Shown here piece by piece: positions 19,402 through 27,750 of a stretch of DNA of 64,000 nt. The position numbers and the translations under genes are program-made. Position 1 is the first letter of the stretch. Every line of letters starts with the position of its first letter. Where the stretch lies: assembly GCA_938003985.1 (NCBI GenBank), contig CALKWZ010000022.1, positions 1 to 64,000 of the forward strand, read 5' to 3'. The DNA is from an uncultured Verrucomicrobiota bacterium (lineage in GTDB: Bacteria > Verrucomicrobiota > Kiritimatiellia > CAIQIC01 > Lenti-01). The notes under the pieces were generated by a model that saw nothing but the letters and a program-made list of their open reading frames with translations, was not told the origin of the DNA and did no database searches.

Positions 19402-21807
19402 TCAGGCGCGGGGCCACAGGGAGCCGGCGCGCGCCGCGCGGGCGATGGCCGCCAGCGTGCGCAGGTGCTGTTCGGGCGGGCAGGAGCGGGGACTGAGCAA
19501 CAAGGCCAATTCGGTCGTCGGCGCCGCGAACCCGGGCAGGTCCAGACCGGACTCCCGCCGGCCCACGGCGATCCGGGCGGAATCGATCAACGGCGTGTGG
19601 AGATGCAGCAAGGCGACCTGGGCCGACAGCGGCACCGGGGGGAATCCCATCAGTTCGGCGACGAGCGGCTCGAGCGCGCCCCGGTATTCGGGCAAGGCGC
19701 TCCGGAGCAATTCGGGCAGTATGGCCGGCAAGGTGGCCGCACCCAGCGAAACGGGCACGATCGGGGGCAGATCGCGCGCCGGGGCCGCGCCCGCTTCCTC
19801 CGTCTGCGCGGGTTCCTCGTTCTGCACGTCCAAGGGCGGAAACAGCACGATCAAATTGTCGTCGGGCCAGCGCAGCGCCCAGTCGACCGGCAGCCGTTCG
19901 AGACTGGGTTGCCAGGCCAGATTGCCGCGCCGGACGCTGAGCAGCAGGACGGCGTCGCCCGGGGCGCGGGCCTGCTCGACCGCGGCGACGACGGCGGCCC
20001 AGGTGGCCAGGGAGGGCGGCGTTTTGGCGCCGGCGGGCGGACGGTTGCCGGGCAGGGCCTCGATGGCCCGGCGCGTGGCGTCGGTGGCCGCCAGATACAC
20101 GCGCGCTCCGGCGCGCGCGGCGATGCGGCGGGCCAGTTGCAGGGCGTTGGGGAGGCCGGAATGGCGCTCGATCAGCGGCGGGGCCAAAACCCACAGCCGC
20201 CGGGCGGTCGCCAGGGGCGGGCCCGGCCGAACCACCACCACGGCCTGCCGGCTTTGCGTCACCACGCGGTCGGGAATGCTCTGCAGCAGCGAGGCCGCCC
20301 GCGTGCGCGCATGCCAGCCCAGCACGATGGCGCCGACGCGGAATTCCGTCGCGGCGTTCAGGATGCCGCCGGCCACGCTGGCATCCAGGCGCGCCAGCGG
20401 AATGGCGTGGACGCCGGCGGCTTCGGCGCGCGCCACGGCTCCGCCCAGCAGGCGCTCGGCTTCGGCCACCCGTTCGGGATCGTCGGGCCCCGCCGAGGCC
20501 ACGTGCAAGGGGTAGAGGGGCTCTTCGGTGCGGTCCGGCCGCAGCATCATCGCCAAATCCACGAGGGCGTCCACCCGGTGCGGAGACGCCAGCGGCATCA
20601 GGATGCGGCCGGATTCGTGCCGGGGGCCGGCCGGCCGGAGTTCCGCTTCGGCGGCCAGGCGGCGGGCGCATTTTTCCGTCACCCACGGGCCGATCAGGCA
20701 GGTGACGAGGATCATCAGGATGGTGCCGTTGAGGATCGCGGCATCGAAAATTCCGACCTGGGTGCCGACCAGCACGGCGGCGAGGGTGGCCGCGGCCTGG
20801 TTGACGCTGAGCCCGAACACCAGGCCGGTTTCGTCGCGGGAATAGCCCAGCCAGCGGCCTGCGAGATGGGCGGCCGCCCATTTGAGGGCGGTCACGCCCA
20901 CCGCCATGAAGAGCGCGATCCGCCAGCCGTCGAGACCGGTGAGCAGCACCCGCAGATCCACGCGCATTCCGACCGAAAAGAGGAAAAACGGAATGAAAAG
21001 GGCGTTGCCGACGAAATGCAGGCGGTTCATCAGCACGCCGCGGCCCGGGACCACCGCGCTGAGCGCCAAGCCGGCCAGAAACGCGCCGATGATGGGTTCC
21101 ACGCCGGCGAGTTCGGAGGCGTAGGCGACCAAGAACGTCGCCGCGAGGACGAACACGAATTCCGCGGCGCCGTCGGGCGCGGTCCGGCGGAAAAACCAGT
21201 AGCCGATGCGCGGCAGCACGAAAATCGCGCCGGCGACCAGGGCCGCCAGCGACAAGCCCAGTTGCGCCCAGAACGCGGCGCCGATGCCGCCGTTTTGGCT
21301 TCGGACGACGACGGCCAGCACCAGAAGCGCGGCGGTGTCGGTCAGGATGGTGCCGCCGATCGTCGTGGTGACGGCGCGGTTGCGGCCCAGCCCCAGCCGC
21401 TGCACGATGGGAAAGGGAATCAGCGTGTGCGAGGCGAACATGCTGGCCAGCAGGATGGCCTTGGGCCAGCCGAAGCCCAGCAGCCAAACGGCGCCCAGCG
21501 TGCCCAGCACCTGCGGGATCAGGAAGGTCAGCGTGCCGAACACGAGGCCCGGCTTCCGGTAGCGCTGGAAGTCGTCGAGATTGATTTCCAGCCCGGCGAG
21601 GAACATCAGGTAGAGCAAGCCCACCTTGCCCAGCAGCTGGAACGTCTGGTCGAGGCGGAAAATTCCCGGCCCGAATTCGCCCACGACGACGCCGGCCAGG
21701 ATCAGGCCCGCGATGTCCGGCAGCCGCAATTTGACCGACAGCAGCGGCGCCACGAGCAGCAGCACCATCACCAGCGCGAAATCCAGGATGAGCCGGTCGG
21801 CATCCAT
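19402..21807 (-). CDS. CPA2-family cation:proton antiporter (KefB-like) with cytosolic C-terminus
   Basis: 801 residues. The first ~390 form the 12-13 span monovalent cation:proton antiporter-2 domain. Recognisable pieces are LPDIAGLILAGVVVGEFGPG, LLYLMFLAGLEINL, a TILTDTAALLVLAVVV segment at the position of the usual ion-binding acidic motif, and IIGAFLAGLALS. Residues ~400-801 hold two soluble domains that resemble universal-stress-protein folds; no TrkA-N domain is seen. It would exchange Na+ or K+ for H+ at the inner membrane. The ATG at 21807 was preferred over 21813 because the predicted -10 box ends 6 nt before it. No ribosome binding site is present. Confidence 0.88.
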   Translation of the reverse strand: MDADRLILDFALVMVLLLVAPLLSVKLRLPDIAGLILAGVVVGEFGPGIFRLDQTFQLLGKVGLLYLMFLAGLEINLDDFQRYRKPGLVFGTLTFLIPQVLGTLGAVWLLGFGWPKAILLASMFASHTLIPFPIVQRLGLGRNRAVTTTIGGTILTDTAALLVLAVVVRSQNGGIGAAFWAQLGLSLAALVAGAIFVLPRIGYWFFRRTAPDGAAEFVFVLAATFLVAYASELAGVEPIIGAFLAGLALSAVVPGRGVLMNRLHFVGNALFIPFFLFSVGMRVDLRVLLTGLDGWRIALFMAVGVTALKWAAAHLAGRWLGYSRDETGLVFGLSVNQAAATLAAVLVGTQVGIFDAAILNGTILMILVTCLIGPWVTEKCARRLAAEAELRPAGPRHESGRILMPLASPHRVDALVDLAMMLRPDRTEEPLYPLHVASAGPDDPERVAEAERLLGGAVARAEAAGVHAIPLARLDASVAGGILNAATEFRVGAIVLGWHARTRAASLLQSIPDRVVTQSRQAVVVVRPGPPLATARRLWVLAPPLIERHSGLPNALQLARRIAARAGARVYLAATDATRRAIEALPGNRPPAGAKTPPSLATWAAVVAAVEQARAPGDAVLLLSVRRGNLAWQPSLERLPVDWALRWPDDNLIVLFPPLDVQNEEPAQTEEAGAAPARDLPPIVPVSLGAATLPAILPELLRSALPEYRGALEPLVAELMGFPPVPLSAQVALLHLHTPLIDSARIAVGRRESGLDLPGFAAPTTELALLLSPRSCPPEQHLRTLAAIARAARAGSLWPRA

Positions 21808-21813
21808 GCCCAT

Positions 21814-21842
21814 ACCCTAGCAGAGGAATCGCCGTCCGGCAA
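21814..21842 (-). promoter_or_regulatory. Predicted promoter of the CPA2 antiporter, leaderless geometry
   Basis: On the minus strand TTGCCG (21842-21837) and TAGGGT (21819-21814) are separated by exactly 17 nt. Only six nucleotides separate the -10 box from ATG at 21807, so the transcript would begin at or next to the start codon. Confidence 0.55.
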
Positions 21843-21882
21843 ACGTTGCGGCCGGATCGGCGGCGCGGCGCACCTCCGCCGG

Positions 21883-22974
21883 CTAGGGGGTGCGGCGAAG
21901 ATCAAATCCGGCCGTGGCGACTTCCCGGAACCCCTCCGCGCCGTCGCGCACGAGGAACAGGGCTTCGCATCCGGGGAAGCGCGCGGCCAGCAGCGGGAGC
22001 CCTTCGTCGGGACCGAGGACGAACAGCGCGGTGGCGAGCGCGTCGGCGGTCAGGCAGTCGCCGGCCCGGACCGACACGCTGGCGACGGCGTGGCCGACGG
22101 GCGCGGCGGTGCGGGGATCGACGATATGGGCGCGGAGCTCGCCGTTCTCGTCGCGGTAGAAATTGCGGTAGTCGCCGGAGGTGGCGATGGCGTTGCCGCC
22201 GGTCAACCGAACGACACCGTGGAGATCGGTCGATCCATCGGGCTTCAGCACGCCGACCCGCCACGGTTCGCCTGGGTCGTTGCGGCCGACGCCGAGGGTT
22301 TCGCCGCCGATTTCGACGAGGAAGTTTTCGAGGCCGCGCCCGCGCAGCAGCGCCGCGACCCGGTCGACGCCGAACCCCTTGGCGATGGCGCCGAGATCGA
22401 GCTTCAGATCGGCGATTTCTTTTTCGATCCGGCCATCGGGCAGGAGGTGCAAATGCCGCCAGCCGATGACGGCGCGGGCGGCGGCGATCTGGTCGGGCGC
22501 GGGTGCGGCGCGGCGCAGGCCGTCGGGACCGAAGCCCCAGAGGTTCACGAGCGCGCCGACGGTGGGATCGAAGGCGCCGTCCGTGGCTTCGGCGATCTCC
22601 AGCGCGCGGCGGACGACGAACTGGAATTCCGGGGAGATCGCAACGGGTTCGTTCGCTCCGGCGCGGTTGAAGCACGAGATCTCGCTGCCGGGATCCCACG
22701 TGGACATCTGGCGGTTGACCTCGGCGAGCTCGGCGTCGACGTCGGCTTGCAGGCGGCGCAAGTCGCGAGGACGGACCTGGACGTGGGCGATGCGGACGGA
22801 GTAGGTGGTGCCCATGGTGTGGCCGGCAATCACGGCATGGGAAGAAACCGGAGAACAGGCCGAGAGAGGAAACAGCAGCACCGCGGCCCAACAAGATTTC
22901 CACACGCCGGGAAACGGTTTTCCGCGTTGTGGAATCATTCCGCTCCAGTTTTCCATGGCGTGGAAAATCGACAT
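21883..22974 (-). CDS. apbE: FAD:protein FMN transferase (ApbE), lipoprotein
   Basis: 363 residues with an N-terminal hydrophobic segment ending in a lipobox (LFPLSAC), so it is probably a periplasmic lipoprotein. Family motifs are HTMGTTYSV, DPTVGALVNLWGFG, LDLGAIAKGFGVDR, EIGGETLGVGRN and the C-terminal HIVDPRTAAPVGHAVASVSV region with ALATALFVLG. ApbE transfers FMN from FAD to a threonine of partners such as NqrB, NqrC and RnfG. The nqrBCDEF genes lie about 2 kb away, so NqrB and NqrC are the likely targets. The start at 22974 was chosen because a TTGCAT/TATGCT promoter ends 6 nt upstream; in-frame ATGs at 22956 and 22938 are alternatives. Confidence 0.93.
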   Translation of the reverse strand: MSIFHAMENWSGMIPQRGKPFPGVWKSCWAAVLLFPLSACSPVSSHAVIAGHTMGTTYSVRIAHVQVRPRDLRRLQADVDAELAEVNRQMSTWDPGSEISCFNRAGANEPVAISPEFQFVVRRALEIAEATDGAFDPTVGALVNLWGFGPDGLRRAAPAPDQIAAARAVIGWRHLHLLPDGRIEKEIADLKLDLGAIAKGFGVDRVAALLRGRGLENFLVEIGGETLGVGRNDPGEPWRVGVLKPDGSTDLHGVVRLTGGNAIATSGDYRNFYRDENGELRAHIVDPRTAAPVGHAVASVSVRAGDCLTADALATALFVLGPDEGLPLLAARFPGCEALFLVRDGAEGFREVATAGFDLRRTP

Positions 22975-22980
22975 GGGGGA

Positions 22981-23009
22981 AGCATAGGCCGCGGGGCGGA
23001 AGCATGCAA
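22981..23009 (-). promoter_or_regulatory. Predicted apbE promoter, leaderless geometry
   Basis: TTGCAT (23009-23004) and TATGCT (22986-22981) on the minus strand are separated by 17 nt. The -10 box ends six nucleotides before the ATG at 22974. No Shine-Dalgarno sequence lies between. Confidence 0.6.
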
Positions 23010-23046
23010 GACGGGGAGCGGGCATGGAATTCGTTCAAAATGGGAC

Positions 23047-23074
23047 TGGAGACGGAAAGGCGGGGGGCTATACT
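23047..23074 (+). promoter_or_regulatory. Predicted promoter of the 23079 secreted-protein gene
   Basis: A good -10 box, TATACT (23069-23074), sits 4 nt before the ATG at 23079. A weak -35 (TGGAGA, 23047-23052) lies 16 nt upstream. This would give a leaderless mRNA. Confidence 0.4.
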
Positions 23075-23078
23075 GGCG

Positions 23079-24194
23079 ATGGAGCGGAACGTGAAAAGCC
23101 GGATCGGAAGTTGGCTGGCGATCGGGACGTGGGCGGCGTGGGCGTCCAGCGCGGCGGGGGGACGGCCGGTGACCAACCTGACCTTTCATTCGGGAATCGG
23201 CACGGATTGGGCGGTCTACGTCGGCGAACAGGCGCACAACGGCGGGCCGGCGGGGGAATGGACGGCCGAATTCGGGGGGCGCGCCGGGACGGGGTATTTC
23301 CTCCAGCTCTGGGCCACGACGATGAGCAGCGGCAACTCGGGGCCGATCACGGCCGTGCACGGCGGTTGCCGCGCGGCGTGGCTGATCGACCGGTTCGCGA
23401 CGGGCTTGGGGAACGACGGGATTCCAGCCGGCTGGTCGGGCGGCGAACTCAGCCTGGAGGACAAGCGCACGGCCTTGGCCTTCGCGGTGTTCGAGGTGGG
23501 AACGTCGCCGGAAAGCGATCCGCCGGATCTGGAAGACGGCACGTATCGCTTTTGGTACGCGCCGGCGGTTCCCCGGCAACTGGCGCAGGCCTATCTGGCC
23601 GAATTGGCGGCGGCGACGATCGACACGAACGCCTTGGCGGCGGAATACGAGGTGGTGACGGGCGAGCAATGGCTGGGCATCGCCTTTGCCCTCTGGGTGG
23701 CGAAAATCGAGCCGCCGGAACTGACGCGGATCGACGTGGCGCCCGCGCAGGCCGACTTGCAGGTGGGCGAAACGCGGAGCTTCGCGGCGGAAGGATTCGA
23801 CCAAGGGGGATATCCGCTGGCGTTCGCCCCCGTCTGGACGGCCAGCGGCGGGCGGGTGGACGGCGCCGGGACGTACGTGGCCACGGGGCCGGGCTCTTTC
23901 GAGGTGTGGGCCGGGGCCGCTGGCGCGGTCGCGCGCGGCACGGGCGCCGTGGTCGCGGCGACGATGGCGATCGGCGAAGAAGCGTCCGCGGCCACGAACG
24001 GCATTTCGTTCGCCAGTCATACGTCGGCCGTCTATTCCTTGCAGCGCCGCGTCCGGTTCTCGTCCGGCGAATGGGAAGACGTGCCGGGCGGCGGGCCGGA
24101 ACGGGGCACGGGCGGGGAGTTGACCTTGGCGGACACGAACGAACCGGCGTCGACGACGCGGTTCTACCGCGTGCGGTACGCGGTGGAGCCGTAG
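23079..24194 (+). CDS. Secreted protein with Ig-like domain and a verrucomicrobial-style C-terminal module
   Basis: 371 residues. The signal peptide is MERNVKSRIGSWLAIGTWAAW followed by ASSAAGG. The N-terminal ~200 residues (LTFHSGIGTDWAVYVGEQAH onward) are not recognised. A BIG2-like Ig domain follows (LTRIDVAPAQADLQVGETRS) around residues 208-290. The last ~70 residues end in LADTNEP ... RFYRVRYAVEP, which resembles the end of the 2107-residue subtilase (LSDTN ... KRYYRIVAP). Shared C-terminal modules on unrelated secreted proteins often serve as sorting or anchoring signals; here that is a hypothesis. The ATG at 23079 begins the signal peptide and sits 4 nt after a -10 box; the longer frame upstream lacks signal character. 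Confidence 0.75.
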   Translation: MERNVKSRIGSWLAIGTWAAWASSAAGGRPVTNLTFHSGIGTDWAVYVGEQAHNGGPAGEWTAEFGGRAGTGYFLQLWATTMSSGNSGPITAVHGGCRAAWLIDRFATGLGNDGIPAGWSGGELSLEDKRTALAFAVFEVGTSPESDPPDLEDGTYRFWYAPAVPRQLAQAYLAELAAATIDTNALAAEYEVVTGEQWLGIAFALWVAKIEPPELTRIDVAPAQADLQVGETRSFAAEGFDQGGYPLAFAPVWTASGGRVDGAGTYVATGPGSFEVWAGAAGAVARGTGAVVAATMAIGEEASAATNGISFASHTSAVYSLQRRVRFSSGEWEDVPGGGPERGTGGELTLADTNEPASTTRFYRVRYAVEP

Positions 24195-24196
24195 GG

Positions 24197-24652
24197 TCAG
24201 ACGAGGCCGAGCAGGGCGGCGGCGCGGGCGGGCTCGATGCGATAGCGGGAGCCGTGGCCTTGGAAGAAGGCGTGTTTTTCGATCAGCGCGAGGCCAAGGG
24301 CGGTCAGCACGATCTGCTCGCCGGCGGCGGACGACAGGACGACGTCGCCTTTTTCGAAGACGCCGTCGCCGCGGAAGGGGGACGGAATGCGGCCCATGGA
24401 TTCGTGGGCGACGGCCGTCACGCCGGGGCGGATCGCGACTTCGCCGCCGAACGCGGCGCGGGCCTTTTCGTAGGCGTCGCGGAGCGCCGCGAGCAGGGCT
24501 TCTTTGGAGACGCCGAGCTGCGCGAGGGCGTGGAGGTCGGCGGCGACGATTTCATCGACGGGCCGATGGTCGGTGCCGAGGAAGCCTTCGCCGGAGAACT
24601 TGGACGCGCCGAGGCGGTCTTCGAGGGCTTTGTCTTCGGGCGTTTCTTGCAT
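24197..24652 (-). CDS. Conserved-looking hypothetical protein
   Basis: 151 residues, soluble, mixed alpha/beta with no membrane span or signal peptide. I do not recognise the family. Regular features include an N-terminal acidic segment, a central AALRDAYEKARAAFGGEVAI and a glycine-rich IPSPFRGDGVFEKGDVVLSS. It lies just downstream of nqrF in the same orientation, but a 121-nt repeat-filled gap separates them, so membership of the nqr operon is uncertain. Its stop faces the stop of the secreted-protein gene with only 2 nt between them. Confidence 0.65.
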   Translation of the reverse strand: MQETPEDKALEDRLGASKFSGEGFLGTDHRPVDEIVAADLHALAQLGVSKEALLAALRDAYEKARAAFGGEVAIRPGVTAVAHESMGRIPSPFRGDGVFEKGDVVLSSAAGEQIVLTALGLALIEKHAFFQGHGSRYRIEPARAAALLGLV

Positions 24653-24670
24653 AAATTCAGTTCCGATCTT

Positions 24671-24768
24671 TGACAGGATTAACAGGATTTTTCAGGATGA
24701 ACAGGATTAATGCCGTTCGGGGTTTTCAATTCTGTAAATCCTGCCAAATCTTGTAAATCCTGTCTAAA
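24671..24768. repeat. Cluster of CAGGATT-type short repeats in inverted arrangement
   Basis: Copies of ACAGGATT(A/T) occur every 9-10 nt at 24673, 24682, 24692 (variant) and 24701. The complementary form AATCCTG or a variant occurs at 24738, 24747 and 24757. The two arms can fold back on each other around a ~25-nt spacer. The cluster fills the gap between nqrF and the 151-residue gene and has a much lower GC content than its surroundings. Confidence 0.8.
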
Positions 24769-24773
24769 AGGGT

Positions 24774-25877
24774 TCAGGAGAATTTGTCGTAGAAGACGCT
24801 TTGTTCGGGCATGCCGTTTTTCGTCAGGACGGCGATGGAGGCGTCGATCATGCCGGGGGAGCCGCAGAGATAGGCTTCGTGCTTGGAAGCGTCGGGGAAG
24901 TGGCGGGCGACGACTTCGGTGATCAGGCCGCGTTCGCCGGTCCAGCCGGAATCGGCGGGTTCCTTGGAGAGCGCCGGGACGAACTTGAACCAAGGGCATT
25001 CCTTTTCGAGCTGCCGGAATTCATCCAGGAAGAACAGGTCGCGCTGGGTGAGGGCGCCGAAGAAGTAGGTGGTGGGCCGGGCGATGCCTTTTTCCTTCAT
25101 GTCGCGCACGATGGACCAGATGGGCGCCATGCCCGAGCCGCCGGCGATGCAGATGATGGGCGCTTGCGTGTCGGACAGATGGAAGAAGCCGTAGGGGCCG
25201 GAGAAGAAGATCTCCGCGCCTTCCTTGAGATGGTCGAAAACCCAGGTGGTGCAGATGCCGTCGGGCACGCGGCGGATGATGAGTTCGAGATGGTTTTTGT
25301 CCGACGGCAGGGAGGAAATGGAATAGCCGCGCATGACCGACTCATGGCCCTTGTAGTCGGCGGACTCGAGCTGGACGTATTGGCCGGCCTCGAAAGAAAT
25401 GGAACCGGGCTCGAGCAATTGCATCCGCAGTTCGACGATGTCGTGGGTGAGCGGCTTCTTGTGGACGAGCTTGGCGCGGAAACGGGAGACGGAGAACAGT
25501 TCGTCGGGGATTTCGATCTTCAGGTCGCGGCGGACCTTGACCTGGCAGGCCAGCCGGACGTTGTCCTTGCGCTCGGCGGGGGTGAGATAGGGTTCCTCGA
25601 CGGGGCCGATCAGGCCGCCGCCCTCCTGGACCTTCAGCTTGCAGTAGGCGCAGGAGCCGCGGCCGCCGCAGGCGGAGGGAATGAAGATGTTCTTTTCGGC
25701 GAGGGAGGAAAGGAGGGACGAGCCGCCCTCGACGTCGAGGACCTTCCGGCCCGCGTTGACGTCGACGTGGCAGGTGCCGTAGTTGAGGATCTTCTTCTCG
25801 GCCAGCACGAGCAGCCCGGCGAGCACGAGCCCGCAGGCGAGAAGGAAACCGACCGAGATGAGGATGGAGACGAGCAT
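24774..25877 (-). CDS. nqrF: Na+-translocating NADH:quinone reductase subunit F
   Basis: 367 residues: an N-terminal membrane anchor (about 4-26), a 2Fe-2S ferredoxin domain (CGGRGSCAYC near residues 70-79 plus the fourth Cys in RLACQV near 111), then an FAD/NADH reductase module. In that module FAD binding is RGYSISS and the NAD-binding loops are AGGSGMAPIWSI and YLCGSPGMI. The C-terminal aromatic DKFS resembles other NqrF proteins. NqrF takes electrons from NADH on the cytosolic side and passes them into the membrane subunits. It is the last gene of nqrBCDEF, 4 nt after nqrE. This is NqrF rather than an RnfC/RnfB-type subunit, because the ferredoxin-FAD-NADH fusion is diagnostic. Confidence 0.97.
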   Translation of the reverse strand: MLVSILISVGFLLACGLVLAGLLVLAEKKILNYGTCHVDVNAGRKVLDVEGGSSLLSSLAEKNIFIPSACGGRGSCAYCKLKVQEGGGLIGPVEEPYLTPAERKDNVRLACQVKVRRDLKIEIPDELFSVSRFRAKLVHKKPLTHDIVELRMQLLEPGSISFEAGQYVQLESADYKGHESVMRGYSISSLPSDKNHLELIIRRVPDGICTTWVFDHLKEGAEIFFSGPYGFFHLSDTQAPIICIAGGSGMAPIWSIVRDMKEKGIARPTTYFFGALTQRDLFFLDEFRQLEKECPWFKFVPALSKEPADSGWTGERGLITEVVARHFPDASKHEAYLCGSPGMIDASIAVLTKNGMPEQSVFYDKFS

Positions 25878-25881
25878 GGGG

Positions 25882-26490
25882 TCAGATCTTGATCATGCCG
25901 GAGAAGCCGACGAAGGCGAGGGCCATGATGCCGATGACGACGAGGGTGATGCCGGGCCCGGCGAGGCCCTTGGGAAGGGCGGCTTCGTTGATCTTTTCGC
26001 GGATGCCGCCGATGAGGGCGATGGCCAGGAACCAGCCGAAGCCGCCGCCGAGACCGAAGGCGAAGGCCTGGAGGAAGCTGTACGGCTTGTTGAGCATGAA
26101 GAGCGAAATGCCGAGGATGGCGCAGTTGACCGTGATCAGCGGCAGGAAGATGCCGAGGGAGTTGTAGAGCTTTTCCGAGACCCGCTCGATGATCATTTCC
26201 ACCAATTGGGTGAAAGCGGCGATGACGACGATAAAGACGATCAGCCGCAGGTACTCGAGACGGAGGGGCACGAGCAGGTAGGTGTAGACAAGGTAGTTGA
26301 GCGCGGCGGTGGTGGCGGTGACGAACATGACGGCCACGCCGAGGCCCAGGCTGGTGTCCACTTTCTTCGACACGCCCAAACACGAGCACATGCCGAGGAA
26401 GCGCGCCATCAGGATGTTGTCCGTGAACGCCGCCGACACGAAGATCAGCAGGAAAGACGAGAGAAATCCCATTTCGGAGAGCGGGGTCAT
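25882..26490 (-). CDS. nqrE: Na+-NQR subunit E
   Basis: 202 residues, six membrane spans, homologous to RnfA. DNILMARFLGMCSC (Cys35) and the VNCAILG segment carry the cysteines that, with those of NqrD, hold the intramembrane iron centre. The ATG overlaps the nqrD stop (ATGA) and is preceded by GGAGGAAG, an excellent ribosome binding site. A longer upstream frame was rejected because it is a shadow of nqrD. Confidence 0.97.
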   Translation of the reverse strand: MTPLSEMGFLSSFLLIFVSAAFTDNILMARFLGMCSCLGVSKKVDTSLGLGVAVMFVTATTAALNYLVYTYLLVPLRLEYLRLIVFIVVIAAFTQLVEMIIERVSEKLYNSLGIFLPLITVNCAILGISLFMLNKPYSFLQAFAFGLGGGFGWFLAIALIGGIREKINEAALPKGLAGPGITLVVIGIMALAFVGFSGMIKI

Positions 26491-27098
26491 TTCGCTTCCT
26501 CCTTGACCAGCCGGGCGCGGGCGATCCAGGTCAGGATGGCCAGCATGAAGAACGCGCCGGGGGGCATGACCATGATGGTCCATTGGTGCCACCAGAGGTC
26601 GCGGGCCGGCAGGACGTAGCCGAGCACGGTGCCGAACCCCATGATTTCGCGGACGATCGCGATCGCGACGAGCACGGCGGTGTAGCCGAGGCCGTTGGCG
26701 AAGCCGTCGACGAGCGCCGGCAGGGGCTTGTTCTGGCTGGCGAAGGCTTCGGCGCGGCCCATGATGATGCAGTTGGTGATGATCAGGCCGACGTAGGGGC
26801 CGATGAAGCGGTGGATGTCGGGCGCGACGGCCTTGATGAGGATGTCGATCATCATGACGTAGCAGGCGATGATGACGACCTGCACGATCATGCGGATGCG
26901 CACGGGAATGTAGTTGCGCAGCAGGGACACGGTGAACGCCGTCAGGGCGGTGGCGAAGGTGACGCCGAAGCCCATGAACAGCGTGTTGACCACGAGATTG
27001 GTCACGGCCAGCGCGGAACAGATGCCGAGCACCTGGCGGAAGATCGGATTCTCGACCAGGAGGCCGTCTTTCAGGATTTTGCCGTAGGTGGAAGCCAT
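26487..27098 (-). CDS. nqrD: Na+-NQR subunit D
   Basis: 203 residues, six membrane spans, homologous to RnfE. Cys27 (LGICSALAVT) and the Cys in TNCIIMGRAEAFA are the expected iron-centre ligands facing those of NqrE in the pseudo-symmetric NqrD/E pair. The N-terminal NPIFRQVLGICSALAVTN is typical. It follows nqrC by 10 nt and overlaps nqrE by 4 nt. Confidence 0.97.
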   Translation of the reverse strand: MASTYGKILKDGLLVENPIFRQVLGICSALAVTNLVVNTLFMGFGVTFATALTAFTVSLLRNYIPVRIRMIVQVVIIACYVMMIDILIKAVAPDIHRFIGPYVGLIITNCIIMGRAEAFASQNKPLPALVDGFANGLGYTAVLVAIAIVREIMGFGTVLGYVLPARDLWWHQWTIMVMPPGAFFMLAILTWIARARLVKEEAK

Positions 27099-27108
27099 GG
27101 AAGGGGGG

Positions 27109-27750
27109 TCAGGGTTCGGGGTTCAGGGGTTGGGGTGCGGCGGAATAGGCGGCGCGGAAGGCGGCGAGTTCGTCGTTGAGGAAGCGCATGAGGGCCATGG
27201 AGGTCTGGGTGGCGCCGGTGATGGCGTCCACTTCGTTGGCCGCGTTGGGGGCGGGATTGGCGCCGACGAGGATGCGGCTCTCGGCCGGAGCCTCCCAGGC
27301 CACGGAGAGGCCCTTGAATTGGTCCGTGAACCACGGTTCTTCGATGCGGGCGCCGAGGCCGGGAGTTTCCTTTTGATCGAGCACCTGGACGTTCAGGACG
27401 TTCCGCAGGTCGGGCGAAAGCACGACGACGACGTCGATGCGGTCCCAAAAGCCCATGCCGCCGGCGACGAAACCGACGCCTTCCCGGCCGGGCGCGCCGC
27501 ACTCGTAGACGGTGCGGCCGCCGACGGTGGCGGTCCGGAGCGCGGCGTCGACGGCCTGCTGGTAGGCCTCGGCCGAGGTGCCGGCGACGTCGAGTTGGAA
27601 CGCGCGGCACAGGACGCGGTTGCGGTGCATGGCCGCGTTCTTGGCGAGCAGGCCCTGCGTGGCGTAGTTGACGACGGAAATGCCCGTGCCGAACACGAGG
27701 CAGATGGCGGCCATGAACGACAGGACGTAGGCGGGGGATTTCTTGTTCAC
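27109..27750 (-). CDS. nqrC: Na+-NQR subunit C (covalent FMN)
   Basis: 213 residues with one N-terminal membrane anchor (AYVLSFMAAICLVFGTGISV) and a periplasmic FMN-binding domain. The flavinylation motif is DAITGATQTS near the C-terminus; the Thr after GA is the residue modified by ApbE in characterised NqrC proteins. GLGARIEEPWF is another family signature. The start is GTG at 27750, overlapping the nqrB stop (GTGA). The last ~12 residues (AAPQPLNPEP) are a short Pro-rich extension. Confidence 0.96.
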   Translation of the reverse strand: MNKKSPAYVLSFMAAICLVFGTGISVVNYATQGLLAKNAAMHRNRVLCRAFQLDVAGTSAEAYQQAVDAALRTATVGGRTVYECGAPGREGVGFVAGGMGFWDRIDVVVVLSPDLRNVLNVQVLDQKETPGLGARIEEPWFTDQFKGLSVAWEAPAESRILVGANPAPNAANEVDAITGATQTSMALMRFLNDELAAFRAAYSAAPQPLNPEP

